Notes under the pieces: model-generated | Seen by the model: the letters and a program-made list of their open reading frames with translations, nothing else | Database searches by the model: none | Told to the model about the DNA's origin: nothing | Program-made: the position numbers and the translations under genes | Assembly: GCF_024757985.1 (NCBI RefSeq) | Contig: NZ_CP103289.1 | Span: 4,340,001-4,404,000, forward strand | Reading direction: 5' to 3' | From: Cellulomonas sp. NS3 | GTDB lineage: Bacteria > Actinomycetota > Actinomycetes > Actinomycetales > Cellulomonadaceae | DNA: 64,000 bases | Shown: positions 51,058 to 59,357 of the stretch, one piece after another | How the letters are laid out: every line of letters starts with the position of its first letter | Numbering within the stretch: position 1 is the first letter of the stretch

Positions 51058-51130
51058 TGCGCCCGAAGGGACTCGAACCCCCAACCTTCTGATCCGTAGT
51101 CAGATGCTCTATCCATTGAGCTACGGGCGC
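51058..51130 (-). tRNA. tRNA-Arg (anticodon ACG)
   Basis: The minus strand folds as a standard tRNA. The acceptor pairs GCGCCCG with CGGGCGC, followed by discriminator A. The anticodon loop CTACGGA gives ACG, and the T-loop is GGTTCGAGTCC. CCA is not encoded. Length is 73 nt. Confidence 0.95.
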
Positions 51131-51308
51131 GTGGCCTTTGCGGGCCGTGTAGGAGGATACCCGCCCGACGGCCGTGACCCAAACCGAGTATCCAGGGAGC
51201 CACCTCGGGCGGCCGGCCGCCCACCACCCCCCCCGTCCCCCGCGCGACCGTGTGCGTAACGTTTCGGCTCGTGCTGCTGCGGGCCCCTGGCGGTCTAGCG
51301 TTCGCCAG

Positions 51309-51983
51309 ATGAGCAGCCCGTGGCGAGGCAGCGCGCGCGCGGCCCGCGCCGCCGTCTTCGCGCTGCTCGCCGTGCTCCTCGCGGCCGGGGCCCACGCCGC
51401 CGGCGGCGGGCACGTGCCGGCGCTGGGCACCGTGCTGCTGCTGTGGCTCGCGGTGCTGCCCGTCACCGCGGCCCTGGCCTGCCGCACGTGGGGGCCGGGG
51501 GCGCTCACCGTCGCGCTCGGCCTGCTCGAGCTCGGCCTGCACCAGGCGCTGAGCCTCGGCTCCGCCGGCGGACCGGCGGCCTCGGGCACCGCGCACGCCA
51601 CCGGCCACGGCGGGGTCCCGTCGGCGCACGGCGCGCACGCGGGCCCGCACGGTGACGCGCACGCCGCCCACGCCGGCCACGCCGCGACGACCCACGCGTC
51701 GGCCGCCGACGTCGCCTCCGCCGCCGGTCCCGAGCACCACACCGGCCTCCCGATGCTGCTCGGGCACGTCGTCGCCACCGTGCTGACGGCGCTCCTGCTG
51801 GCGCACGGCGACGCCCTGCTCGCCCGGCTCTGGGCGTGGGTCACCCTGCGCGACCTGCCCAGGTCCGAGGCGACGGCGCTCGTGCTCCGCGCCACCCCGG
51901 CGCCGAGGTGGCGGGTCCGCGCCGCCCTGCCTCCGCTCGTCGCCGCGGGAGGCGTGTGCCGGCGAGGCCCCCCGCGGGGCTGA
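51309..51983 (+). CDS. Membrane protein with a His-rich loop
   Basis: A 224-residue protein with about four membrane helices (VFALLAVLLAAGAHA; GTVLLLWLAVLPVTAALA; LTVALGLLELGLHQALSL; LLGHVVATVLTALLLAHG). Between helices 3 and 4 is a ~60-residue loop packed with His, Gly and Ala, a likely metal-binding region for copper, zinc or nickel. ATG 51309 lies 7 nt after TAGCGT (51296-51301): leaderless. It precedes a PepSY-type membrane protein in the same direction, an arrangement seen around copper/iron handling genes, so a metal-related role is inferred. No precise family assigned. Confidence 0.7.
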   Translation: MSSPWRGSARAARAAVFALLAVLLAAGAHAAGGGHVPALGTVLLLWLAVLPVTAALACRTWGPGALTVALGLLELGLHQALSLGSAGGPAASGTAHATGHGGVPSAHGAHAGPHGDAHAAHAGHAATTHASAADVASAAGPEHHTGLPMLLGHVVATVLTALLLAHGDALLARLWAWVTLRDLPRSEATALVLRATPAPRWRVRAALPPLVAAGGVCRRGPPRG

Positions 51984-52000
51984 CCGCCTCGTCGCCGCGC

Positions 52001-52123
52001 CGCGCGTCGCCCTCCCGGACGCCCCGGCACCGCGCGTCGTCCACCCGGACGACCCGGCACCGCGCGTCGTCCACCCGGACGCCCCGGCACCGCGCGTCGT
52101 CCACCCGGACGCCCCGGCACCGT
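52001..52123 (+). repeat. 30-bp tandem repeats between the His-rich and PepSY genes
   Basis: The unit GCCCCGGCACCGCGCGTCGT plus CCACCCGGAC repeats with a 30-bp period from 52021 (copies at 52021, 52051, 52081 and a partial one at 52111, with a degenerate start near 52001); copy 2 differs at one position (GAC for GCC). There are no spacers, so it is a tandem repeat and not CRISPR. It lies just after the stop at 51983. Confidence 0.85.
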
Positions 52124-52278
52124 GCTGGAACACCGACGACCCGGCGTCGCGCGCCGCTCTCCTGCCCCGGCCGTCACCGCGCCGGGCGGGCGCGCACGCG
52201 CGCAGCCGACCACAGGCGGCCCCGCCCTGCCCTGCCTTCCGCCTCCCGGCGGCCCCCTCGCTCCCCCGGAGACCCCGC

Positions 52279-53714
52279 ATGTCCGCTGTCGACGACCCCA
52301 CCCTCGCCCCACCCGAACCACCCACCGCCCCGAGCGCCGCCACGCCGACCCCACGAACCCGCGGCGGCCTGTTCCGCGCGTTCTGGCGCTGGCACTTCTA
52401 CGCGTCGTTCCTCGTGATCCCCGTCGTGCTCGTGCTGGCCGTCACCGGCCTGATCTACCTGTTCCGCTTCCAGCTCGAGCCCGCGCTGCACCCCAACCTG
52501 ATGCGCGTCGACGCGCCGCCGGAGGGCGCCCAGCTCGCCGGGTTCGAGCCGTACCGGATCGGCGTCGCGGCAACGTACCCCGACGCGACGGTCGTCTCGA
52601 TGACCGAGCCGGCGACCGCGACGGACCCGCTGCGCTTCTCGCTCGAGACCGCCGAGGGGACGCCGCTCGACGTGTTCGTCGACCCCTGGACCGGGAAGAT
52701 CCTGGGCGACCTCAACCCCGACACGACGCTGAGCGGGACCGCCGTGCGCCTGCACGCGGACCTCATGGCCGGCGACCTCGGCGACGCGGTCCTCGAGCTC
52801 GGCGCGTGCTGGGCGATCGTCATGGCGCTGTCGGGGTACTACCTGTTCTGGCGCGGGCGGCAGGCGCGCGCCCGCAAGCGCCGGTCGGCACCGGGCAGGC
52901 GCGCCTGCGCACGACGCACGCCTGGACCGGCGCGTTCGTCGGCGCGGGCCTGCTGCTGCTCGTGGTCAGCGGCCTGCCGTGGACGGGGATCTGGGGCGAG
53001 AACGTGCAGGCGCTCGCGACGCGCTCCGGGACGTCGCTGTGGAGCCAGGACCACGGCGCGCTGTCCGACCCGGTGTCGACGCTCGACGAGTCCCTGCCGC
53101 ACAGCCACGAGGTGCCGTGGGCGCAGGGCAGGAGCCCGGTCCCGACGAGCGACCCGGACGCGCAGACGCGCTCGGTCGCGACCGTCGACACGGCGCTCCT
53201 GCTCGCGGCGCAGGAGGGCCTCGCGCACCCGATGACGGTCGCCCTCCCGCGCGAGGAGACCGGCGTCCTCACGGTGATTGGCTACGCGTTCGACGACCCG
53301 GGCAAGGAGCGCTCGGTGCACGTCGACCGCTTCGGCGGCACCGTGGTCTCGCAGTACGGGTACGACGACTACCCCGCCCTGGCGAAGACCGTCGCGCAGG
53401 GAATCGCGCTGCACGAGGGTCGGCGGTTCGGCACGCTCAACCTGGTCCTGACCGCCGCGTTCTGCCTCGCCGTCGTCGTCATGTGCGTGACCGGGCCGCT
53501 CATGTGGTGGCGGCGTCGGCCGCGCGGGCAGGGCCGGCTCGGCGCACCGCGCGGCACGCTCCCGCTGCGCACGACGCCGCTGCTGGCCGTCGGGATCGTG
53601 GTGCTGGGGATCGCGCTGCCCTTGTTCGGAGCGTCCTTGCTCGTCGTGCTGCTGCTCGACCGGTTCGTGCTGCGGCGGCTGCCCGCGACGCGTCGGTTCT
53701 TCGACGTGGCCTGA
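52279..53714 (+). pseudogene. PepSY-associated membrane protein, frameshifted
   Basis: The reading frame from ATG 52279 (behind GGAGA) encodes a Pro-rich tail, membrane helix 1 (FYASFLVIPVVLVLAVTGLIYLF), a PepSY-like region (LDVFVDPWTGKILGDL) and helix 2 to YYLFWRGRQARAR at ~52870. The continuation lies in another frame from ~52905: ARLRTTHAWTGAFVGAGLL, a second PepSY region (HVDRFGGTVVSQYGYDDYP) and helices to the stop at 53714. The shift, equivalent to losing one base, falls in the Arg-rich cytoplasmic linker at 52860-52910. Joined, the product would be ~478 residues, normal for this family, which is often linked to iron/copper reduction or uptake. The shift lies in a GC-rich linker, so an assembly error is possible. 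Confidence 0.75.
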
Positions 53715-53777
53715 TCGTGCTCCGCGGGCGGGCGCGTGCGGCGCGCCCGCCCGCGGCGACGGCGCCCCGCAGACGCA

Positions 53778-53811
53778 GATCGGCCCCGGACCACGTGGTC
53801 CGGGGCCGATC
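53778..53811. terminator. 34-bp perfect palindrome
   Basis: GATCGGCCCCGGACCAC followed immediately by its exact reverse complement. It lies between the PepSY gene and tRNA-Ser, which converge. It most likely acts as a terminator hairpin for one or both. Confidence 0.65.
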
Positions 53812-53816
53812 AGAAG

Positions 53817-53905
53817 CGGAGACGGTGGGATTTGAACCCACGGAAGGGTTGCCCCTTCACGACCTTAGCAGGGTCGCGCACTAGACCTGGCTATGCGACG
53901 TCTCC
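53817..53905 (-). tRNA. tRNA-Ser (anticodon GCT)
   Basis: An 89-nt class II tRNA on the minus strand. The acceptor pairs GGAGACG with CGTCTCC, followed by discriminator G. The anticodon stem CGACC encloses loop CTGCTAA, giving GCT. A long variable arm (GTGAAGGGGCAACCCTTC region) and the T-loop GGTTCAAATCC are present. Confidence 0.95.
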
Positions 53906-53996
53906 AGGCTCGCACAGGGTACCTGCCCGGCTCGGTGCGCGGCAAAGCGGCTGACGCGGCCCCGCCGGCCCCGCGTCACCCGCGTCCCGGACCCGC

Positions 53997-55274
53997 TCAG
54001 CGCTCGTACGCCCAGGTCCGGTCGGTCAGCATCCGGGCGACCGCGAGCCCGATCGAGATCGACACCACGACGAGCCCGGCCTGCACGGCGTACACCAGCG
54101 CGTCGGTCGTCTCGCCGTTGGAGAGGTGGAACACGGCCCGGTACGCGGTCACGCCCGGGACCATGATGACGACGGCCGGCACTGAGATCGTGATGCGCGG
54201 GACGTGCAGCCGGGGGGCGACGACGGCCGCGAGCAGCCCGACGACGAGGCACGCGGCGGCGGCCGACGCCTGCGCGACGACCGCCGAGTCGACCATCACG
54301 AGCCGCAGCACGTTCGCGACCATCCCCACGGTCGCCGCCCCGAGCGCCATCGGCCACGGGCTGTTGAACATGAGCGCGAACCCGAGCACGCCGAGGAAGC
54401 TCGCGACGAACCGCAGCGCGAGAAGCACGCCAGGGTCGAGCGTCATGGGCGCGACGGGGTCCGGCGAGAGCCCGACGACCTCCGAGACGCCCCACAGCGC
54501 GAGCGCGGCCGACGTGAGCAGCATGAGCGCGTGCACGAGGCGCGCCGTGCCCGCGGAGAAGTCGAGCCGGGCGAGGTCGAGCGCCCCGGTCACGAGCGCG
54601 AAGCCGGGGATGAGGAAGAGCACCGCGGAGACGTAGCCGGCCTGGTGGTGGGCCTCGGTCGCGCCGAGCCCGAACAGCGCCTCGACGAACGCGAGGTAGC
54701 CGACGCACGCGGTTGCGGCGGCGAGCATCGTCACGCCGAACTGGTTGAAGCCGCGGTGCAGCATCGCGCGCCGGACGAGCTGGCCCAGCCCGGCGCCGAA
54801 CGCGACGGCGACGATCTCGACCGGGCCGGCGTTGTTGAGGAACGCGAACGCCGCGCACGCGACCGCCGACCACAGCGCGTTGAGCAGCGCCGGGTAGAGC
54901 GGCGGGCGCGACGCGATGTCGTCGAGCGCCGCGTTGACCTCGTCGACCGTCGCGAGGCGGCCCTGCTCGGCGTCGGCCTCGAGCCGGGTCGCGAGGACCT
55001 CGAGCCGCGAGAGCCGGTCGGCGTTGATGCCGATCGTCCGGACCTCGGCGACCTCGGTGCGGAAGCTCCGGCCGCGGTGCGACGTCGTCGTGATCTCGGT
55101 GAGCGTCACGTGCGCCTCGTGGCGGTCGATCCCGAGCGCCCGCGCGACGCGCGCCATCGACGCCTTGACGCGGTAGGAGCCGGTGCCCGCGGACAGGCTC
55201 AAGCGCCCGACGCGCAGCGCGGCGCCGGACTGGCGGACGAGCTCGAGCTCGTCGTCGGCGGGCTGGGTCGGCAC
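53997..55274 (-). CDS. Threonine/serine exporter family (ThrE-like) protein
   Basis: A 425-residue protein joining the two domains of actinobacterial ThrE: an N-terminal DUF1212-type cytosolic/membrane part (VRQSGAALRVGRLSLSAGTGSYRVKASMARVARALG) and a C-terminal DUF3815-type membrane domain (SPWPMALGAATVGMVANVLRL, PAVVIMVPGVTAYRAVFHL). About ten membrane helices are predicted. It should export threonine and serine with the proton gradient. GTG 55274 lies 6 nt after GATGAT (complement 55281-55286), consistent with a leaderless start. It is divergent from the DUF427 gene. Confidence 0.88.
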   Translation of the reverse strand: MPTQPADDELELVRQSGAALRVGRLSLSAGTGSYRVKASMARVARALGIDRHEAHVTLTEITTTSHRGRSFRTEVAEVRTIGINADRLSRLEVLATRLEADAEQGRLATVDEVNAALDDIASRPPLYPALLNALWSAVACAAFAFLNNAGPVEIVAVAFGAGLGQLVRRAMLHRGFNQFGVTMLAAATACVGYLAFVEALFGLGATEAHHQAGYVSAVLFLIPGFALVTGALDLARLDFSAGTARLVHALMLLTSAALALWGVSEVVGLSPDPVAPMTLDPGVLLALRFVASFLGVLGFALMFNSPWPMALGAATVGMVANVLRLVMVDSAVVAQASAAAACLVVGLLAAVVAPRLHVPRITISVPAVVIMVPGVTAYRAVFHLSNGETTDALVYAVQAGLVVVSISIGLAVARMLTDRTWAYER

Positions 55275-55409
55275 CCGACCATCATCGCGGGCTGCGACGC
55301 GCGCGGGCGGACGTCGATCCCGGGTCGCCGTGCGACCTCGGCCACACCCGTGCTCGTCGCCCCCGGACGCCCCGTTGTCGGACGGCGGGTCCGGGCGCAT
55401 GCTGGCCCC

Positions 55410-55691
55410 ATGCGCGCAACCTTCAACGGACAGACCCTCGCCGAGAGCGACGCCACCGTCGTCGTCGAGGGCAACCACTACTTCCCGCCCGAGTCGGTCG
55501 ACTGGGAGCTGCTCGAGGCCACCGACACGCACACGACGTGCCCCTGGAAGGGCGTCGCGAGCTACTGGTCCGTCGCCGACGCCGGCCCCGAGGCCAAGGA
55601 CGTCGCGTGGGCGTACCCGGACCCCAAGGAGGCGGCGAAGGAGATCACCAACCACGTCGCGTTCTGGCGCGGGGTCGTCGTCGAGCCGTAG
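55410..55691 (+). CDS. DUF427 domain protein
   Basis: A 93-residue small cytosolic protein. It carries the DUF427 signature: FNGQTLAESDATVVVEGNHYFPPESV, then TTCPWKGVASYWSV and VAWAYPDPKEAAKEITNHVAFW. The conserved CPWKG motif is present. Function is not known. ATG 55410 lies 6 nt after CATGCT (55398-55403). It is a single gene that converges with dipZ. Confidence 0.88.
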   Translation: MRATFNGQTLAESDATVVVEGNHYFPPESVDWELLEATDTHTTCPWKGVASYWSVADAGPEAKDVAWAYPDPKEAAKEITNHVAFWRGVVVEP

Positions 55692-55809
55692 CCGGAGCAC
55701 GAGCGAGCCGGCGCGGTCCACGACCGCACCGGCCCGCTCGTCGTCGTCCGGGTGACGTCCGGGTGACGGCTCAGCCGGGGACCCTGGCCGTGCACCCCCG
55801 GCTCCCCGG

Positions 55810-57705
55810 TCACCCGAAGGTGAACGAGTACGCCGCGAGCCCCGCGGGCACCTCGACCTCGACCGTCCCGGTGACCGGCCCGTCCTCGGACTCGAGCAGC
55901 GGGTAGAGCGTCGGCGCCCCCGCGACCTCGACGTCCCGCTCCTCGACGACCCGGCCCTCCTCGTCGCGCACGGTCGCGTGCACCGTGCCCTCGCCGCCGA
56001 GCACGAGGAACACGTCGTTCGCGGTGAACCGCAGCCGCAGCCGCGCGTCGGCGCCGGCGGTCGCCGCCTGGTAGTCGGTCGTCCACCCGCCGTCGAACGC
56101 GAACGAGTCCGCGGGCTGGCGGTCCGGGAACGTGTACGTCCCGGCGCCCTCCCGGTAGTCCTCGCCGCCGAAGTTGAACCGCTTGCCGACGCTGAGGAAC
56201 GTCTCGGGCGTGATGCCCTCGGCCTCGGGCGTGGTGTCGACGACGTCGGTCGACGCCGGCAGCTCGACGCCCGGGTCGGCGTCCTCGAGCAGCTCGCGGA
56301 TCATCGCCTCGGTCGCCTCGTAGTTCCCCTCGCCCTGCGAGATGTGCCGGACGACGCCGTCCGCGTCGATCAGGTAGTGCGCGGGCCAGTAGCGGTTCCG
56401 GTACGCGGTCCACGTGCCGTACGAGTTGTCCTGCGCGATCGCGTACTCGATGCCGAGCCGCTCCGCGCCGTCGACCACGTTGCGGGTCTCGCGCTCGAAC
56501 GCGTACTCGGGCGTGTGCACCCCGATGACCTGGAGCCCGGCGTCGCGGTACGCCTCGTCCCACGCGACGACGTGCGGGACCGAACGCTGGCAGTTGATGC
56601 AGGAGTACGCCCAGAAGTCGAGCAGCACGACCTGGCCCTCGAGGTCGGCGAGGTCGAGCGGGGCGCCGCCCTCGGTGTTGAGCCACGTGTCGATCCCGCG
56701 GAGCTCCGGCGCGGGGCCGCACTCCTCGAGCTCGGTCGCGCCGTCGGTGCAGTTCGCGAGCTGCTCGTTCTCGGCGGTCACGAGGCCGCCGAGGTCGAGC
56801 TGCTGCTGGACCGTCTCGTTCGCGGCGACGCGCTCCTGGAGGGCCTCGGTGTAGCCGGGGAGGGCGCGCTGGATCGCGTCGGTCACGTTGAAGGTCAGCG
56901 CGAGGGCGAGCGCGAGCATGAGCACGCCGCCCGTCGCGCGGATGCCGCGCTGGTGCTCCCGGAACGCCTTGACCCGCTCCGCGACGCGGCGGCCCGCGAG
57001 CGCGAAGACGAGCAGCGGCAGAGCGGCGCCGAGCGCGAACGACACCGTCAGCACGACCGTGCCGACGCCGATGTCCCCGGTCGCGCCGGCCACGGTGATC
57101 GCCGCGAGCACCGGCCCGGCGCACGGCACGTACACCGCGCCGAGGCCAAGGCCCAGCAGGAAGCCGCTGCGGTTGGCGGTGCGGTTCCGCTTCGGGGCGA
57201 ACCGCTGGAACGGCCGCTCGAGGACCTCCTCGAAGCGCGGGACGAGCAGGCCGACGCCGAGCAGCGCGAGCACGACGATGCCGGCCCAGCGCAGGAGGTC
57301 CTGCGGCAGGTCGAGCAGCGCGAGCACGAACGACCCGAGCAGCGTGAACAGCGTGAAGCTCGTGACGAGCCCCGCGATCACGAGGTACGGGCGCCACGCC
57401 TCGCTCGTGAGCCCGCGCCGACGGGGGGCCGCGTCAGCGTCGACCGTGGCCGTCGCACCCGCGGCCCGTCCGGCGACCGCCGCGCCGGCCCCCGTCCCGA
57501 ACGACGGCTGCGCCATGGCCCCGACCTGCAGGCCGGCGAGCGCGGGCGTGCGGACCACGGCCGGAGCCGCACCTCCTCCCGCGCCGCGGGCGCTCTGCAC
57601 GCCGCCCGAGAAGAAGATGACGGGCAGCACCGGGAGGATGCACGGCGAGATGCCGGTGATGAGGCCGCCGACCAGTCCGATCAGCGCGAGCGTGAGGAGG
57701 TCCAT
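55810..57705 (-). CDS. dipZ: DipZ: CcdA-type membrane protein fused to an extracellular thioredoxin-like domain
   Basis: A 631-residue protein. The CcdA/DsbD-like membrane part has paired cysteines (GLITGISPCILPVLPV; GAVYVPCAGPVLAAI) that carry electrons across the membrane. An extracytoplasmic thioredoxin/AhpC-TSA domain follows with VVLLDFWAYSCINCQRSVPH (CxxC), and a C-terminal beta-sandwich domain ends the protein. It should supply reducing power to secreted proteins. The ATG at 57705 is 7 nt from the -10 of a SigK-type promoter (57713-57739), so it is probably leaderless and SigK-dependent. The link dipZ-fasciclin-SigK/RskA mirrors the mpt83-dipZ-mpt70 locus and its regulator in Mycobacterium tuberculosis. 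Confidence 0.92.
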   Translation of the reverse strand: MDLLTLALIGLVGGLITGISPCILPVLPVIFFSGGVQSARGAGGGAAPAVVRTPALAGLQVGAMAQPSFGTGAGAAVAGRAAGATATVDADAAPRRRGLTSEAWRPYLVIAGLVTSFTLFTLLGSFVLALLDLPQDLLRWAGIVVLALLGVGLLVPRFEEVLERPFQRFAPKRNRTANRSGFLLGLGLGAVYVPCAGPVLAAITVAGATGDIGVGTVVLTVSFALGAALPLLVFALAGRRVAERVKAFREHQRGIRATGGVLMLALALALTFNVTDAIQRALPGYTEALQERVAANETVQQQLDLGGLVTAENEQLANCTDGATELEECGPAPELRGIDTWLNTEGGAPLDLADLEGQVVLLDFWAYSCINCQRSVPHVVAWDEAYRDAGLQVIGVHTPEYAFERETRNVVDGAERLGIEYAIAQDNSYGTWTAYRNRYWPAHYLIDADGVVRHISQGEGNYEATEAMIRELLEDADPGVELPASTDVVDTTPEAEGITPETFLSVGKRFNFGGEDYREGAGTYTFPDRQPADSFAFDGGWTTDYQAATAGADARLRLRFTANDVFLVLGGEGTVHATVRDEEGRVVEERDVEVAGAPTLYPLLESEDGPVTGTVEVEVPAGLAAYSFTFG

Positions 57706-57712
57706 GACCGCC

Positions 57713-57739
57713 GTTCGGCGCGGCGGGCGGTCCGGATGG
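57713..57739 (-). promoter_or_regulatory. SigK-type promoter of dipZ
   Basis: On the minus strand CCATCC (57739-57734), 15-bp spacer, CCGAAC (57718-57713), 7 nt before ATG. Identical architecture precedes the fasciclin gene and sigK. Confidence 0.8.
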
Positions 57740-57902
57740 GTCCGGCGGCCGGTCGCCGCCGTCCCACGTCCCGGCACGGACCGGTCCCGCGGGGCGCCGC
57801 GCGGTCCGGCCCTGCGCTCGCCACGGGTCCTTCTCGAGATGCACGACCACGCTGCCCGCGGCACGTCATCGGCGGCGGGCCGGACGCCGTGCCGCCCGTT
57901 CT

Positions 57903-58006
57903 GTACGGATTCGTCCCTCGTCCGTACTCTCATCCCCGTGCCCACCGCGCCGTGCCACGTCGCGTCGGCGCGCACGACGACGGACCACGACGCCCGGGTC
58001 ACCTGA
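57903..58006 (+). promoter_or_regulatory. Operator-promoter with a leaderless 22-codon upstream ORF
   Basis: The inverted repeat GTACGGA-N11-TCCGTAC (57903-57927) overlaps a TACTCT -10 (57925-57930). Seven nt later a GTG (57938) opens a 22-codon frame (MPTAPCHVASARTTTDHDAR..., stop at 58006), ending 46 nt before the next gene. This looks like a regulated promoter with either a leaderless leader peptide or a leader in which the ORF is incidental. The rest of the 347-bp gap 57706-58052 holds the dipZ promoter and nothing else I can identify. Confidence 0.5.
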
Positions 58007-58052
58007 GGCGTCCGGCGAGCGGCCGGAGCCCGCCGCCGTCGAGGGAGAGCCG

Positions 58053-59204
58053 ATGAGCACGACCGCCACGACCCACGCCCCGCCCGGAGCAGCACCCGCG
58101 GCCGCCCCCGCCCCGACCCCCACGCCCGCGGAGCAGGCGGCCCGTCGGGCCCGCCAGCACGCGACCGTCGTCGCGTCGCTCGCCGCGGTCGTCCCGACGC
58201 TGCTGGCCGCACAGGGCATGGCGAGCGTCGCGATGGACGTGCTCGGGTTCACGCTCGTCGCGGCCGTGGCGCTTGCCGGGTTCCTCGAGCTCGCGCTCGT
58301 GAGCTCGGCGCTGCTCGCGCGCGCGTCCGCGCTGGCGGGTCGGCCGGGTGGCGCGGACGCCGCGGCGGTGTGGGCGGTCTCCGCGGTGTCCGGGCTGCTC
58401 GCAGGGACGCACGAGTTCGTGGGGCCCGAGGTCGACGGCGTGCGGTCCTGGGAGAGCGACCCGAGCACGCTGCTGGCCGCCGGGGTGCGCGTCGTCGCCC
58501 CGCTCGTCGCGGCGTGGCTGTGGGAGCGGGTGCTGACGGCCGCACGGCGGGAGCACGCCGACCGGACGCTCGTCGAGGTCCGCCGCGACCGCCGCCTGCT
58601 CGCCGTGGCCCGCGCGGCGCTCGTCGTCCGCCGGCTCGAGGAGTCCGGTCACGCGCAGGGCCGGCGCATCCGCTGGGCCCGCCGCCGGCTCGACCGCGCG
58701 CACGTCGCCGCCCTGCGGGCCGTCCCGCCCGGCGCCGACCTGCCGACGGTGCTCGCGGCCGTCGGCGCCGTCGACCTGCTGCCGACCGCGACCGGGCTCG
58801 GCCGGTTCCCCGGCTCGGGCGCCCATGCGCTGCCCGTCGAGACGCCGGCCCCCGCGAGCTGGCGGACGCCGGCCCCGGACGCGGCGCTCGTCGACGAGGC
58901 CGCCGACGGCCTGGACGCCCGGCCCGTCGGGACGTTCGGAGCCCCGGTCGCGGCAGGCGCCGTCGGGTTCACCGACACCCACACCGCCCAGCGCCCCGTG
59001 GTCCGCGCCGCCGAGGGCGCCATCCGCGAGGCGGCGATCCGCCAGCTCGCCGCGTCCGGCCTGTCGCAGCGCAGCATCGCCGCGCGGGTCGGGGTGTCGA
59101 AATCGACGGTCGCCCGCGTGCTCGGCGCCGCGGTCGAGGTGTCGCAGGAGACCGGCGCGCTGCCCCTCCTCGCGCACCGCGTCCCGGCCGGTGCCGAGCG
59201 GTAG
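58053..59204 (+). CDS. DUF2637/SpdB-like membrane protein with C-terminal helix-turn-helix
   Basis: A 383-residue protein. An Ala/Pro-rich N-terminus is followed by about four membrane helices (~residues 40-165, including LGFTLVAAVALAGFLELALVSSALL and VRVVAPLVAAWLWERVL). A long basic region rich in Arg follows (~170-230), then a linker and a resolvase/Hin-type helix-turn-helix near the C-terminus (IRQLAASGLSQRSIAARVGVSKSTVARVLG). The topology resembles DUF2637/SpdB proteins of streptomycete plasmids and islands, usually involved in DNA transfer or local regulation. No other transfer gene is in the window. ATG 58053 follows GAGGGAG. A membrane-tethered DNA-binding role is inferred. Confidence 0.65.
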   Translation: MSTTATTHAPPGAAPAAAPAPTPTPAEQAARRARQHATVVASLAAVVPTLLAAQGMASVAMDVLGFTLVAAVALAGFLELALVSSALLARASALAGRPGGADAAAVWAVSAVSGLLAGTHEFVGPEVDGVRSWESDPSTLLAAGVRVVAPLVAAWLWERVLTAARREHADRTLVEVRRDRRLLAVARAALVVRRLEESGHAQGRRIRWARRRLDRAHVAALRAVPPGADLPTVLAAVGAVDLLPTATGLGRFPGSGAHALPVETPAPASWRTPAPDAALVDEAADGLDARPVGTFGAPVAAGAVGFTDTHTAQRPVVRAAEGAIREAAIRQLAASGLSQRSIAARVGVSKSTVARVLGAAVEVSQETGALPLLAHRVPAGAER

Positions 59205-59247
59205 GCCGCGGCCGCGCGGGCGCAGGAAAAACTTCTGCACATCCGAC

Positions 59248-59274
59248 CCATCCGATCCCCCACCCGCTCCGAAT
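59248..59274 (+). promoter_or_regulatory. SigK-type promoter of the fasciclin gene
   Basis: CCATCC (59248-59253), 15-bp spacer, CCGAAT (59269-59274), giving a ~75-nt leader to ATG 59358. Confidence 0.85.
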
Positions 59275-59357
59275 CACCCTCGAAGGTCCCGCTCTCGGCG
59301 GGACGGACGAAGCATCCGGTGGGGGCACCCGCACCGGACCTCGAGAGGGAGAGTCCG

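Noticed and set aside
52001-52123. CRISPR array
   Set aside because: The 30-bp units abut with no spacers, and no cas genes are present.
51058-53905. Integrated element bounded by tRNA-Arg and tRNA-Ser
   Set aside because: No integrase, no duplicated tRNA 3' end and no mobile-type genes lie between them; both tRNAs are intact and followed by ordinary terminators.
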